Source of the DNA: Parasponia andersonii
Taxonomy: Eukaryota > Streptophyta > Magnoliopsida > Rosales > Cannabaceae
DNA: 64,000 nucleotides
Assembly (NCBI GenBank): GCA_002914805.1
Contig: JXTB01000491.1
Span: 92,258 to 156,257, forward strand
Direction: 5' to 3'
Shown here: piece by piece, positions 12,259-23,462 of the stretch
How the letters are laid out: every line of letters begins with the position of its first letter
How positions within the stretch are numbered: position 1 is the stretch's first letter
Position numbers and translations under genes: made by a program
The notes under the pieces: model-generated
Database searches by the model: none
What the model was told of the DNA's origin: nothing
Seen by the model: the letters and a program-made list of their open reading frames with translations, nothing else

Positions 12259-15200
12259 TATAGTGCATCACAATTCTATTAGTTTGTGGAGTCTAATAAC
12301 ATTGCTTTTTTTTTCCCCCTATTTTCTCGAGAAGAAAAGGATTGAGTTAGTGTGATTACGATTATTATTAATTCTTTTAAAAGAGACCAAATGAATCTGA
12401 ACTTGAGGTCTTAATATTACTAATAATTCTTAGGTATTCTAATTTTGTGTCAAATTTTTAATACAAACTTATAGAGGATATGACTTCTCACAATTCAATC
12501 AGTGAATCACAACTTACCACAAAACATTTTAGTAATACTTAACAAATGAATAATGACAATTTTATATACCACAAACTTGTTATTAAAAAGTTGGAATTTC
12601 TGCGATTATATTAATATTATAGCTAGGTGGATGTAACTTTTTACCATATTAGTTTTGTTTAGAACTTTTATTTTGCTTGTGGAAAAGACTAGATTTTTCT
12701 ATTTTCCATTATATTTTTAAAAATTCTATATACACAGAAGTTATATAAAAATGTATTCTATTTTCATTTATAAATTTTCTCTCGTTTATTGTTCGAATCC
12801 AAAATAGAATCTCATCAAAAAAACTTTCTTTCCCTCCTAAGATCCATGTTCCAAACATGTATCTAAAATGTTAATCAATCCATTATGTTGGGTCGAAATT
12901 CGCTCCACTCTTTTTATTGCCTATATGACATTTTAAAGTTATTTACACTTTTATAGAGTATTTGTATTTCAGAAAAGAGGTGATTAGTCTTTGTAATTAT
13001 CATAATATTTATACTACAAATTCGATATTTCACTACAACTAGGTCTTTTTGGGATAATATTCCTTTAGTTATTCATTAATTATGAGATTATCTAATTAGG
13101 TTTAGATTAGCTTATATTCTATTCATTTTTGCTACAAGTTCTCCAAACAAATTCTATATGTTAGTCTCCATATTGACTTTTTATTCTTTTATCGGGAATT
13201 CATAAATATATTCGAGCAATGCTGCTCTCACGAGCACAATCTAATTAATTAAATAATTTCCTTTTCTCTCTTTGCATAATTAGATTCACAAATAGTCATG
13301 AATCTCCTATAAATTCTAAATTCAACTGTGGATTTTTTACTCTGCAGTATCCATAAAAGATTTACCTATATCCATAATAACATGCATATGTTTTATTTTT
13401 ATTTTTAATATAACGATATTGTGCTAGTGTTTAATTGATTAGTTTTTCAAAATAACATTTTGCTTATGTGTTCAAAGATGAAAAAGTAAGGGAGAATTAA
13501 TGAGAAAAATTCAGTTGATTCTCACAGAGTACTAAGTACTTAGAAAATTAGAGAGAAATTCTCAGTTTCATACAATTGTATTTTTTAGTAAATAAAACCC
13601 CAAAAATCCGTTAAAAATGAAATAATACTTATATAAGAATAAATATAGATGAGTAATGATAGAAATACACACAACATCCACATAATGATACATACATAGT
13701 GAAGTCCTATTTTAAAACTTATGTATGAATTGTATCTAAACTTCCAAGGTTGAACTTTGAATTGTATCTCAACCAAAATCAGGAAATTTCATAGTTTACC
13801 TCATCCTTTCCACTCTCCACCCCTTCCTAGTTTCTCTTAAAACACTGTATGTATGGATGAAGGGTGTCTTTAAAGTAAGTTTGTAGTTTCTACGATATAT
13901 ATTATGTATAGAGAGGGTACTATTAGAGTATTGAACTCGCTCCCATATATTTAAAATCCCAAGTTGGAGGGTGAGGTAATTGCTGATGTTATATGCATCA
14001 TGTATCGATTTAACTTAAGGAACAAATCAGAGGCATTGATCCTTGACTTTAAACACTATAAAACTGAAACTTCTGTAATTAATGGAAATAGCATGTGATG
14101 TTGAAAAACAGAAAGAAAAATAGACATCAATGATCAAACACTGAACCCATAATTTTTTTTTTTTTTGGTTTTCCAACATTTACCTTGATTATATCTTTTC
14201 ATCCTTGAAATTTTTGCCTCACCATAGTCGGTAGCTCTCATGACTAATTTTTAATGCTACGTCAGTTATATATTGGATTTACATTTGAAATTTAAAGACC
14301 AAAGTGTCAAATCGAGGAAAAGTTGGACGCAATACCTTTGATTAGTATTCAACAAAAATAACATAAAAGAAAGTGAATGATGAGGTGGGAATGAAAAGAT
14401 GGTAAGCAAACCTTGAACAGCAGGCTTCCATACTAGTCTCATGGTACCCTTAAAAGCCTCTCTATTAGTGAACAACTTTCTCAGCTTGAGGACCTTTCTC
14501 TCCAAACATAGTTGGCTAATAGGTCTGATTCAACTCTAACCATGTTGTCTTCTTCTTCTACTAACCTTTTTGTCTTTCTGCACTACTCTCCCCCAGCCAA
14601 AGTTGAGTTCAGTTCTTCCAAATATATGTCTACTTGAAACAACACAAAATTGCTAACAATTTTACTTTTTAAAGGTTTGGTTTGCCTGTATGCATGCATA
14701 TATGTATGTGTATGTATACACATAAAGCTAATGATAAAAATAACGAGAGAAGGGAATGAATATGTGAACAAACTAGTTGTGGCGTTGGAGACTAAATTGA
14801 ATATTGCATAGCATATGATAGATAATGGAATCCTCCTTTTTTTGTGTCCTTTATCTTATCCTTTGACATGAGTGACTGTTCTGAGATTCACTCTGCTTTT
14901 GTTTCTTTCCTTATTTCGGGTCTATTGTCCTGTTATTGGAAAGTCAGGAACCAACGCAAAAGTGCACTTAGACTCATCACTCATGGAACCTGGAAGTAGA
15001 CTATGGCACGAAGACATATAAATTGACCATTCACGTTAAATTTCTCGTTGTATATTGAATCTAAAGAAATTTTATTTTTGTTGATTAACATAATAAATTA
15101 ATTGAAAATAACTTTAACCACAAATTAATTTGTATACATAAGTACTTGAAAAAAATTTGTAAATGAAAAGGTTTGAAGGAAAAAAGGTAGCCCAAATATT

Positions 15201-15764
15201 GCAAAAGACGGTGGCCTGGCCAACATTATCTTGACTCGAGGTGCTTGGCTGCTTGCTTTGATATCTCCATCACAACCACAAAACGCACAAACCAAAAAGG
15301 GAGACTGACAGTTGCATAAGTTCATGGGCCTTATAGAAAGAAGCCCACTGGATATAGTCTATATAGCCTACTCCCGGTTCATAGGTTTACGGGCCTCCAA
15401 TACAGAAACAGACTAAGAGCTACAAAAGAAAGGGGCGGGGCAGCTAAAGCTTCAGTGGCAGCAAGCGAATGAGTTTTTACTTTCTCAAGAAAATGATGAA
15501 AAGATAAACACATCAAAACGAAGAGGAATTCGTCATGTATCAGTCAACATTTACGAATCTATCAGATTCAAAAATTATCCATATAAATCTGATGATTGCC
15601 CTTCAATCCACAAACCCGAATCTCTTCTCTACTAAGAACGATGACAGTAACAACAGTTGGAATAGAGAGTGAAAAAATTGAACTAATGAAAGCTAAAAAA
15701 GTATCAAAGATGGCAAGCTCTGAAAAAATTCTGGGATTGAACTAACTGGGGAAAGAAAATAACA

Positions 15765-16073
15765 TCATTTAGACTTCTTTCCTTGTTTCTTCTTAATAAC
15801 TTCGTCAATGTACATTATACCTTTGCCTTTGTAAACCTCAGGAGGCTTGCAACTGCGAACGGCGGCGGCAAACTGGTGGACCCTCTGCTTGTCAATCCCA
15901 GTGCAGCAAACGACATTGTTTTTGAAGCAGAAAACACGAACAGCTGGAGGAACAGTGAGCTCCACCTCATGACTATATCCTAATTTCAGGTACAACAGCC
16001 TTCCTGCTGATTCAGCTCTCGCTTTGTACCCAACACCTACTATCTTCAGAAACCGGAAGAATTGAGCTTCCAT
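15765..16073 (-). CDS. RPL6: Ribosomal protein L6, mitochondrial type (nuclear gene)
   Basis: This encodes a structural protein of the large mitoribosomal subunit (uL6). The 102-aa product starts MEAQFFRFLKIVGVGYKA and continues through LKLGYSHEVELTVPPAVRVF, KQRVHQFAAAVRSCKPPEVY and KGKGIMYIDEV to a lysine-rich tail. Bacterial L6 is about 175 aa; the plant mitochondrial form is known to be about 100 aa and to cover only the second L6 domain, so this is full length for its family. The start at 16073 was chosen because it matches the family N-terminus. An in-frame ATG at 16100 would add nine unrelated residues and sits right at the likely 3' splice site of a 5' UTR intron (16101-16338). No classical mitochondrial presequence is visible. 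It is transcribed towards the PP2C gene. Confidence 0.9.
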   Translation of the reverse strand: MEAQFFRFLKIVGVGYKARAESAGRLLYLKLGYSHEVELTVPPAVRVFCFKNNVVCCTGIDKQRVHQFAAAVRSCKPPEVYKGKGIMYIDEVIKKKQGKKSK

Positions 16074-16100
16074 TGATTGATGCCCCTTACAACCCAACAC

Positions 16101-16338
16101 CTATTATCTTTTTTTTTTTTTAAAAAAAAAAAAATAAAAAACAATTAAACGCAACAAACCCAGTTCAGAATTTTATCAATCATATATGTTTTTCTACTTT
16201 AATAAATAAATAAAACAACAAAAATAAAGATATAATAAAATTGGTAAAGTTCAGATTCGAAATGCCTTAGAAATGGAATGGAAGTTGTCAAGAAAAAGTC
16301 CAAAATCAAAATTTATTAAAAGAAGAAAAAGGGTTTAC
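16101..16338 (-). other. Probable 5' UTR intron of the L6 gene
   Basis: On the minus strand the donor CCG|GTAAACC at 16338 and the acceptor GATAATAG at 16101 bracket an AT-rich stretch with poly-A/T blocks. Upstream of it lies a GC-richer leader (about 16339-16430). The coding exon needs no further exon, so this would be a leader intron. It is inferred from splice sites only. Confidence 0.5.
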
Positions 16339-16548
16339 CGGTTGTGGCGAAAACGTTGCTCGAAATCAGCGGCAATGGAGAACGAGAATGGGAAAGATGA
16401 CGATGATGATGATGATGAAAAGTTATAAACTTCAGAAATCAAAATCAATATCTGATAAACCCTAATTTCCAAAGCAAATCAAAATCCAAATAAAGGGTAA
16501 AATGGGAAACTGAAAGTTAGAAAACACAAGACAAGTGGTCCGTGTCCG

Positions 16549-16586
16549 TGGGCTTTATATATGCCATGGGCCTCCAATTGAGCCCA
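16549..16586. promoter_or_regulatory. Site II (TGGGCY) cluster upstream of the L6 gene
   Basis: TGGGCT at 16549, TGGGCC at 16567 and AGCCCA at 16581 lie upstream of the likely L6 leader. Site II elements are known TCP-binding motifs enriched in plant genes for ribosomal and mitochondrial proteins, which fits the downstream gene. A role in expression is inferred. Confidence 0.5.
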
Positions 16587-16678
16587 GAATTTGTATTACA
16601 GTTACAACACGCAGAATGGTTGGCGGTTAGAAAAACGGCTACAACATTTAACAATTCTTTTTATTTTTTATTTTTATT

Positions 16679-16699
16679 AGAGAGAGAGAGAGAGAGAGA
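16679..16699. repeat. (AG)n microsatellite
   Basis: Ten AG units in the interval between the divergent L6 and DUF4378 genes. Confidence 0.95.
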
Positions 16700-17014
16700 A
16701 TGAGGCCCCAAATCCTCCCCGAAGAATTGGAGGGTGGAGGGAGTTGTTATTGTTGTAGAAACAAATGAACACAAACGTGAAAGCTTTTGTTTAATTTATG
16801 CTGCTCTTCACGTTCTAATTTCCAAAATCTAAAGCTATTTTAAGAGAGTGAATAGACCATTTCTCTTTCGAAACTGGGTTTTCAGGATTGATTCCTTTCT
16901 CCTTCTTTCCTTCATTCTTTCAAATCCCAAATTAGAGAGACCTTTTTACATATTAAATCTTGCATGTATTGTTGTTTATATTTATTGTATTTTTCCAAAA
17001 GGAAGGATTAAGAA

Positions 17015-19575
17015 ATGGGAAAGAACCTGAGAGAAAAACATTCTGCCATGTCGTCGACTAGTGATCAGAATGACGCAGCAGCAGGAGGAGGAGGAGGATG
17101 TGCGTGGGGCTTACTTCATATCATTAAGTATCATCACTGGCGTCATGTCAAAATAAGACTCACACATAAGAGACCACATCTTTCGGGTATATGCTAATTC
17201 TCACTCTCAATAACAGACTTAGATCTATTTATTTTGTTCTACTTTTATCCATGATATATAAGATATATATGTGCAAAATTTTAATGACCCTTTTTCTGAT
17301 CAATATGATGATATGATGTGACATGATATGTGTGATGGGTTTCACTTTCCATTACGTGTTTCTTAATTTACCTTTTTTTAATAAATTGGAGACCCAGGAA
17401 ATGATGTAGATGTGCCAACTTCTAGTAAAATGGAAGAACATGATCATGGGCACATGGATGAATCTATTGTAAGTTTACAACCCATTTATAGATTCTGCAA
17501 ATCCCTATTCTTATTTTGGTTTTTGATATGCAGATTCAAATCATTGAATATCAAATGTGTAATCAGAGTGTATTACTGTCTGATCTGTTTGAATTACGAT
17601 ATTGATGACTAAATGACTGAACCAAACGCAGTATTCTGATTTCGACTTTTTCAGCTGGAAGGAGAAAGTAGAGATTCCTCTCTGGGAAAGAACAGCTCTG
17701 TCAAAGCTCGAATAAAACAATTCCTTGCTGAAGAGATGCATAAGAAAAAGAACAGGCATAATCGAAGTTCATCTTGTCCTGTACGATCACATTTGACACG
17801 AACAGATTCCTTTCATCATTTAGAACTTGCATATTTGGATTCTCTTGCTGGAACATTTGAATCAGATGATCAAAGTCCCATAAGTGTCGAAAAAATTAGC
17901 GAAATCTCTTCTGCTTCTAACCAGTTGGATTCACTGCCAATGAGTTCTACTGAAGAACCAACTACGAGCTCGAAACGTTTTGTAAAATGCAATGCCATGG
18001 TTGTTGAGGACCAATCAGAGCATGACCAAGTAGATGAGCATCAGAACAAGCTATTTGAGAACCAAACATTTCTCCATGGAGAGTTAGATAATACCACAGA
18101 AAATATGTTAAGGCATAATTCTATACACGAAAGAAAACGCAGTGTGGATGCTTTGGCCAACCATCCAAAGGAGTATTTGAATGCCCTGGATATAATCAGT
18201 GTAAACAAGGAGTTGTTACTAAAAATTTTACAGGATCCAGGATCTCCTTTGGCTCACCACTTCAGTAATCAGCAAGCACTGGGCGCAAAAAGGGGATTAG
18301 ACAAGTGTGAGGCATTCCCTTCACCCGTCTCATTAGGAAAAAGAGGTACTACGCCTAGCAGACTCAAACAGATGCAGAAGGCTGATTGCATAAGAGAAAG
18401 AAACCAAGCGATTGCTGAAAGTTCTAATAATCCTTCTGCAGCATCTGCCAAACACCGAAAGAACCAGCGCGAGACTCGTGCTGTACTTAAGCGTTTCAAG
18501 GATCTTAGAAAGAAGATAAAGCATGTCATCAGAGAGGGAAGAAAAGATAGGCATATAATTACCATGGATGCCGTCATCCATAAGATTCCTCATGGCAGAA
18601 AGGTGGAGGAGGAAATTGATAATCAAATCAAGAATTCTGCAATTTGTCAAGAACGTAAAGACTTTCCTGGTAGTGTTCATGTAACTGAATCTTCACTTAA
18701 CAAAAATAGACTAGGGATGCGCCAAATGAGAAGAGCATCATCTCTAACTGAATCATTGGATCGGTATTCCATGTTGTACCAGACTAATTTTAACCGAGAA
18801 GCTAAACACCAAACTCCCGAGGGACTGAAAATAAGAGTAAAAGAGGGAGGCTCCCCTTATACTAGTGTCCCAAAGTACCTGGCAAGGATTTATTCTTTAC
18901 CTGACCTAAAATCTTTTCTGGATCATGAGGAATCTTCTAATACTTTCTCTTTAGAAGTGCCAACAAATAGTGTCGTGGATCACGATGTTAGCACAAGAAG
19001 TAGTAACGAAGAACAAACAAGTCTAGACCTTACAATAGGCTCTGAAGATCAGTTGCAGACGGATGATCACAGGGAGAGCGTTTTTCAAAAAGCCTCAGTT
19101 GAGATTGGTGCAATAAATTCTGTCTCAGGTGATCAGTTGGCGTTAACGCCAATATCAAATAACGTAGAAAATGCTCAGTTGGGGGAGAGTGTTTTTAAAA
19201 AACCCTCGGTTGAGATTGGTGCAATAAATTTCGTTTCAGGTGATCAGTTGGCATTAACACCAATATCAAATAACGAAGAAAATACTCGGTTGGGTTCTCA
19301 TATGCATGACTATGGAAGCTTGACAGCAGAAGGTTTGTCTCCTAGACTTTTTTCCTTTCTTTTCATTTCATCATCTCAAATTAAGTGCATATATATATAC
19401 GAGCATCAATCCAGTAGCTATTTTTTCTTTAACCTATATATAGACATAAATATTATTTTGACTAATAAAAATTTATTATGCATATTTTTTTATTATATAA
19501 AATAAAAAAAAATTTATTATAATCTTTGAATCAATAGTTAAAAAAAATACCAAGTGAAAAAAATACCTAAATTAG

Positions 19576-19627
<52 letters not shown>

Positions 19628-20473
19628 CCCGGATGGCGTTTATACTCTCTAGCTAGTGTATGCCATTCAATATCTTTTGCTAGTTGCTTAAATGATTTAG
19701 TGGTTTCGATTCTTGAATGAAAATATTATGTCTATCACAATGCACTTTGTGGCTAAAAATGGATGCTTTTTTGTATTGTTTACATGGAAGCAGAATCAGA
19801 AATAGAGCCAGTACTTCTTGATGAACTAGCTAACTTGGCCAAGCAATGTGAGAAGGGGGAGGAGGAGCCTGACATGGGTACTCCTCAAGTGTCTGAAGTT
19901 GAAATTTATGAAGAAATGCCAGGCAAACACTTAATGGAAGAAATTTCTCATCTTCAAGTGGATGCTAAAGACAAAGCTGAGTTTAGTTACGTGAGAGATG
20001 TGCTTGAATTATCCGGGTTCAGTGGGAATGCTTTCCTAGGGACTTGGCACTCTGACGAGCAACCAGTTAATCCATTGGTGTATGAAGAAGTGGAGGGATG
20101 CTTGGTCCTTGATCCTGATTGTTGTGGAAATGAAGGTGGTCAATGCGATCACCTGCTTTTGTTTGATCTAATCAATGAGGTTTTGATGGAGATTTATGCA
20201 AGGTCATACAGCTACTGTCCTTTTCCATTGTCTTCTCTTTCCCACATAAGTCCAATGCCAGCAGGGTCCAATGTTCTTAGAGAAGTATGGTCACTTATAA
20301 GCTGGTACTTGAGCTTGAGAACAGAGTTTGAGCAATCACTCGATTATGTTGTGGGAAGTGATCTAGCAAAGAGTTATGGGTGGATGAACCTTCAATTTGA
20401 TACTGAGTGTGTTGGGATTGAGTTAGAAGACTTGATTTTTGATGATCTCTTAGAGGAAGTTATTTGTACATAA
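17015..20473 (+). CDS. DAU1: DUF4378-domain protein, DAU1/TRM-like
   Basis: Exons 17015-17186, 17398-17468, 17655-19332 and 19794-20473 give 866 aa in one continuous frame. The N-terminus has a glycine run and then WGLLHIIKYHHWRHVK. SSVKARIKQFLAEEM at about 97-111 resembles the DUF3741-type motif of TRM proteins. ALDIISVNKELLLKILQDP is a second family block. DUF4378 spans about 706-860 (YVRDVLELSG, LLFDLINEVLMEIY, LIFDDLLEEVI). TRM proteins recruit TON1 to microtubule arrays; whether this member does so is not shown. A 37-residue block is duplicated at 19074-19295. The start at 17015 precedes the conserved block; a second Met 11 codons on is possible. The gene symbol comes from synteny with the Arabidopsis DAU1 region, so it is tentative, while the domain call is firm. 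Confidence 0.85.
19074..19295 (+). repeat. 111-bp in-frame tandem duplication inside the DUF4378 gene
   Basis: Copies at 19074-19184 and 19185-19295 each encode a 37-residue block beginning ESVF and containing SVEIGAIN, VSGDQLALTPISNN and EN. They differ at roughly a dozen bases. Confidence 0.95.
19578..19626. repeat. (TA)n microsatellite in intron 3 of the DUF4378 gene
   Basis: About 24 TA units lie within the 461-nt last intron (19333-19793). Confidence 0.95.
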
Positions 20474-20824
20474 TACTTTTCTTTTTTAAAAAAGGAAAAA
20501 AAAAAAAAAAAAAAAAGAACGAGAGGAGAGAGATAGACAGACAGAGTAGTGGAAGAAAGAAAGTATTACATGTATAGATTAGTAGAAAGAGTTCACTGAG
20601 TTTCACCCAAAAAATAAAAGCAAACAAAAAAAAAAAAGTGAGAGTAACTGTATATTTTACAGTGTTTTCATAGTGCTGCTATTTATGGGCATTAAAGAGT
20701 TTTAATTTTTCTTGTATCGGCTTATTTTGTTCTCTTTATCCACGAATAGTCTTTTGTTGTATAAAGATGATGAAAGCTAAGTAGTATCTTTCTTTTGATT
20801 ACGTAAGATAACAATCTACACCAA
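20474..20824. other. 3' flank of the DUF4378 gene
   Basis: Probable 3' UTR, with a 20-A run near 20496-20515 and a GA-rich stretch. No other feature seen before the tRNA. Confidence 0.5.
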
Positions 20825-20897
20825 GCCCGTCTAGCTCAGTCGGTAGAGCGCAAGGCTCTTAACCTTGTGGTCGTGGGTTCGAGCCCCACGGTGGGCG
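20825..20897 (+). tRNA. trnK-CUU: tRNA-Lys (CUU)
   Basis: A complete 73-nt cloverleaf. The acceptor stem GCCCGTC pairs with GGTGGGC (two G-U pairs) and the discriminator base is G. The D arm is GCTC-AGTCGGTA-GAGC. The anticodon stem CAAGG/CCTTG holds loop CTCTTAA with anticodon CTT. The T arm is GTGGG-TTCGAGC-CCCAC. The A box (TAGCTCAGTCGG) and B box (GGTTCGAGCCC) are intact, there is no intron, and CCA is not encoded, as expected for a nuclear gene. A TTTTTT stretch about 18 nt downstream would terminate Pol III. Confidence 0.97.
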
Positions 20898-22029
20898 TGA
20901 TAACTGTTAATTATTTTTTGTGACCCTTTCAATTTGATAAGATCCACGTGTGACTTTTGGACGCATCAAAAGTATTCATACAGATAATGCTTATAATAAA
21001 TAGATAAAAAGAATTATAAGTAAAGATAAAAAGCTCCTTTTGAAAAAAGGGGGTGTGGAAAAAAAAAAATTGAGCTTTAAAACCAAACTGGTGCAGTGGC
21101 AATTGGCAAATGATTAATGTGTGTATTTCGGAGTAGGACTGGATTGAAACGTGTATCCTAGTTTGCGGGCTTCGCGTGCAAATTCGAGGTAGCAAAAAGA
21201 AACATGCCAAAGACGCCACTACAGGCCTAGTACCTTTTTTTTCTTTTTTCTTAAATTTGACACTGTTGTTACATTCGTTATTCATCATTGTTTATGTGAG
21301 TGTATTCTTCTATAAATGCCACATGTGAGCCCACCCAACACAAAAGTCTTCTTTCTCCATTATAAAATTGATAAATAACAAAAACCAAGTAAACAAAATT
21401 TCACATTTCATTATGAATATTATAATTAACCATACGATCCATATATGTGTCGATTGTGTTGCTGATAAGTAGTAATAAACGACACTTTTTTTAATTTATG
21501 ATGTGAATGACACCACTTGTAATATAGGCCAATAGAATAGATTTGTGGATTGTAACAAAAACGCAACTTCATCTTCAATTTTAAGTCAACATATGGGGTC
21601 GATAATAATAATAATAATGGGACACAAAGGCCTAAAAGATAAAGAATATAATAATGGAGCTGCGCTGCTTCCATAAAGCAGATATAGAAAAATAAAAAGT
21701 AGAGGGGGGGTAACGGCCGATGTTCAATTAGGGTCTACCACAATGCATCTCTGTGGGTCCAAATCCAAAATCGTCTAGTCCTTTGTTCGATGGTGCTAAT
21801 TAATCTTCAAACAAAGTTCAATTGGGCATGACTGTTTTTAGCCCGTGTGCAGCAAAGAAACTGAGTGCCCTCTTTTTACCAAGAGAATGAAACGTCACAG
21901 AGGTACCAGATACAAAGATAAAGAAGAAAAGAAGTGAAAGCAAAAGCGAACCACCCTTTTTTCAGTTTTAAGTCTTTTTTTATTGCCTAGTGGATGAAAG
22001 AATCCATATCCATGGACCATCATATATTG

Positions 22030-22068
<39 letters not shown>

Positions 22069-22435
22069 GCACTCACATAGCCAAACCAATTATGTATCCG
22101 CCCCGGGGAATCGAGTTAAACATATTAAAAAATTGTGGCGCTTCTACAGATTGCTCGTATGGTTTTTGGCATATTAGATATTAGTACTTATGTCACTTTT
22201 GCACCGCGTTAGTATTAATATTATATATATATATATATATTAAATTTATAATTAATTTCAATAGATTATAACATTAATCTTTAATTTTATATTTATTTTA
22301 AAGAAATGAATATAATATAATTATTTATTCAATAAATTAAATTTAATATAAAATAAAATATTAAAGAATAATATTTATTTTGATGTGAAGAATGTAGCAT
22401 AATTATTTATTCGATAAACTAAATTTAATCTAAGG
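20898..22435. other. Intergenic DNA between tRNA-Lys and the retrotransposon
   Basis: No supported gene. It holds a (CT)n microsatellite at 22030-22064 and, from about 22210, very AT-rich DNA with a repeated block (AATTATTTATTC-ATAAA-TAAATTTAAT at about 22318 and 22400). The retrotransposon inserted into this block. A related block appears at about 27160-27200. Confidence 0.5.
22030..22064. repeat. (CT)n microsatellite
   Basis: About 17 CT units. Confidence 0.95.
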
Positions 22436-23384
22436 TGTTGTAGATAATTTTCATCTATAAGACCTAAGGACAAAAGAAAATATTTGGGTGGAGACTCTGA
22501 TCCCAAAAAAGGATGAGAAAGAGGGCGATCAGATCTCTACCAAGAAGGCGATCAAACCTCTCCAAAGAGAGCTATCAGACCTCTACAAAGAGGGTGATTT
22601 GACATGCGATCAAGAGGGCAGTATTTATACCAAGAGGGCGATTAGACTCCTACCAAAAGGGCGATCAAACCTCTACCAAGAAGGCTATCTGACCCCATGA
22701 CCAAGAGGCAAGCTTAGTCTCAAGGTGGGATACCCAGACATCTCGATGCACCTCGAGAGCTGTAGACTCCTCGATCACTAATTCAAGCCGTCAGTAGCCC
22801 ATAACCGCTCCGAACCCTATAAAGTATGTGCTATTCCTATACCCACACCTCCAACAACTATTAGTGGCTCTCAACCTAGGGTGTAGGAATATGAGGATAT
22901 GTTGGTGATTAAAGCACCACAGCCATATGAGTCGCATATTAAATATACAAGGATCAAGGGCTATGGGGACAACATTCTCTTTTCAAGATGATTCAATGAC
23001 ACTGATGTACTCTAAAGTTCCCCTATATAAAGGTGGCCAATCGCCACGCCAAATAAAACTAAAACTGGCAGGTCAAAACTATGCCTAACTCTCTCCTTAT
23101 TTACATTTCTCTCATTAATTGTTCTCCACCAGAGATTATCTCTCACTAAAACTTCAATTGCTAACTTAAGCTTCGGGGAGACTATTTGGCAAGGATCATG
23201 TTGGTGCCTAGCACCCCCCATTACTACTTCAGGACCTTGAGGCTTAGAGAGAGGGTAACTCTACGCTTTCAGGTTCAAACCAAGCCTGCGGAGAGGGAGT
23301 TTTGACATTGTTTTTAGTAACGACTGATAAGAAGTTTTTCTCCCACATTCTTCTATAGTGTCGAGATGAAATTTTGTACCAATA
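22436..23384 (+). repeat. 5' LTR of the gypsy element
   Basis: The start is set by TGTTG after the TAAGG target duplication. The end is set by similarity of 23329-23384 to the element's 3' terminus at 25615-25670. It contains degenerate short repeats of the type GGGCGATCA-ACCTCTACCAAGA (about 22510-22700) and a TATA box (TATATAAA at 23024-23031), which would mark the U3/R border. Confidence 0.75.
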
Positions 23385-23462
23385 ATTTGGCGCTAGAAGG
23401 AAGACTTTTGTAATTAACAGCCAATATCTACCCAGTAACCTTTCCTCCTCAAAAAAACCCTC

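Larger units (their letters stand above)
10698..15764. other. 5-kb AT-rich gene-free region
   Basis: The first few hundred bases should contain the PP2C promoter and 5' UTR. Beyond that no exon with protein-family similarity was seen. Contents recognised: a long inverted-repeat element (about 11233-11915), a 16-bp perfect hairpin (11994-12057), an imperfect direct duplication at about 12174-12258, and mixed microsatellites. The region near 15330-15400 has GGGCC motifs and lies downstream of the L6 gene. Its ORFs are short and compositionally biased. Confidence 0.55.

Noticed and set aside
12788-12800. GTTCGAATCC, a T-loop-like string suggesting a second tRNA
   Set aside because: No acceptor, D or anticodon stems can be drawn around it.
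16073-16100. Upstream ATG of the L6 ORF (nine extra residues)
   Set aside because: Family members start at the MEA Met, and the extension coincides with a predicted splice acceptor and has no targeting character.
18269-18680. Minus-strand ORFs of 102 and 115 aa inside the DUF4378 gene
   Set aside because: Antisense to exon 3; leucine-rich by complementing Lys/Glu codons. No independent evidence.
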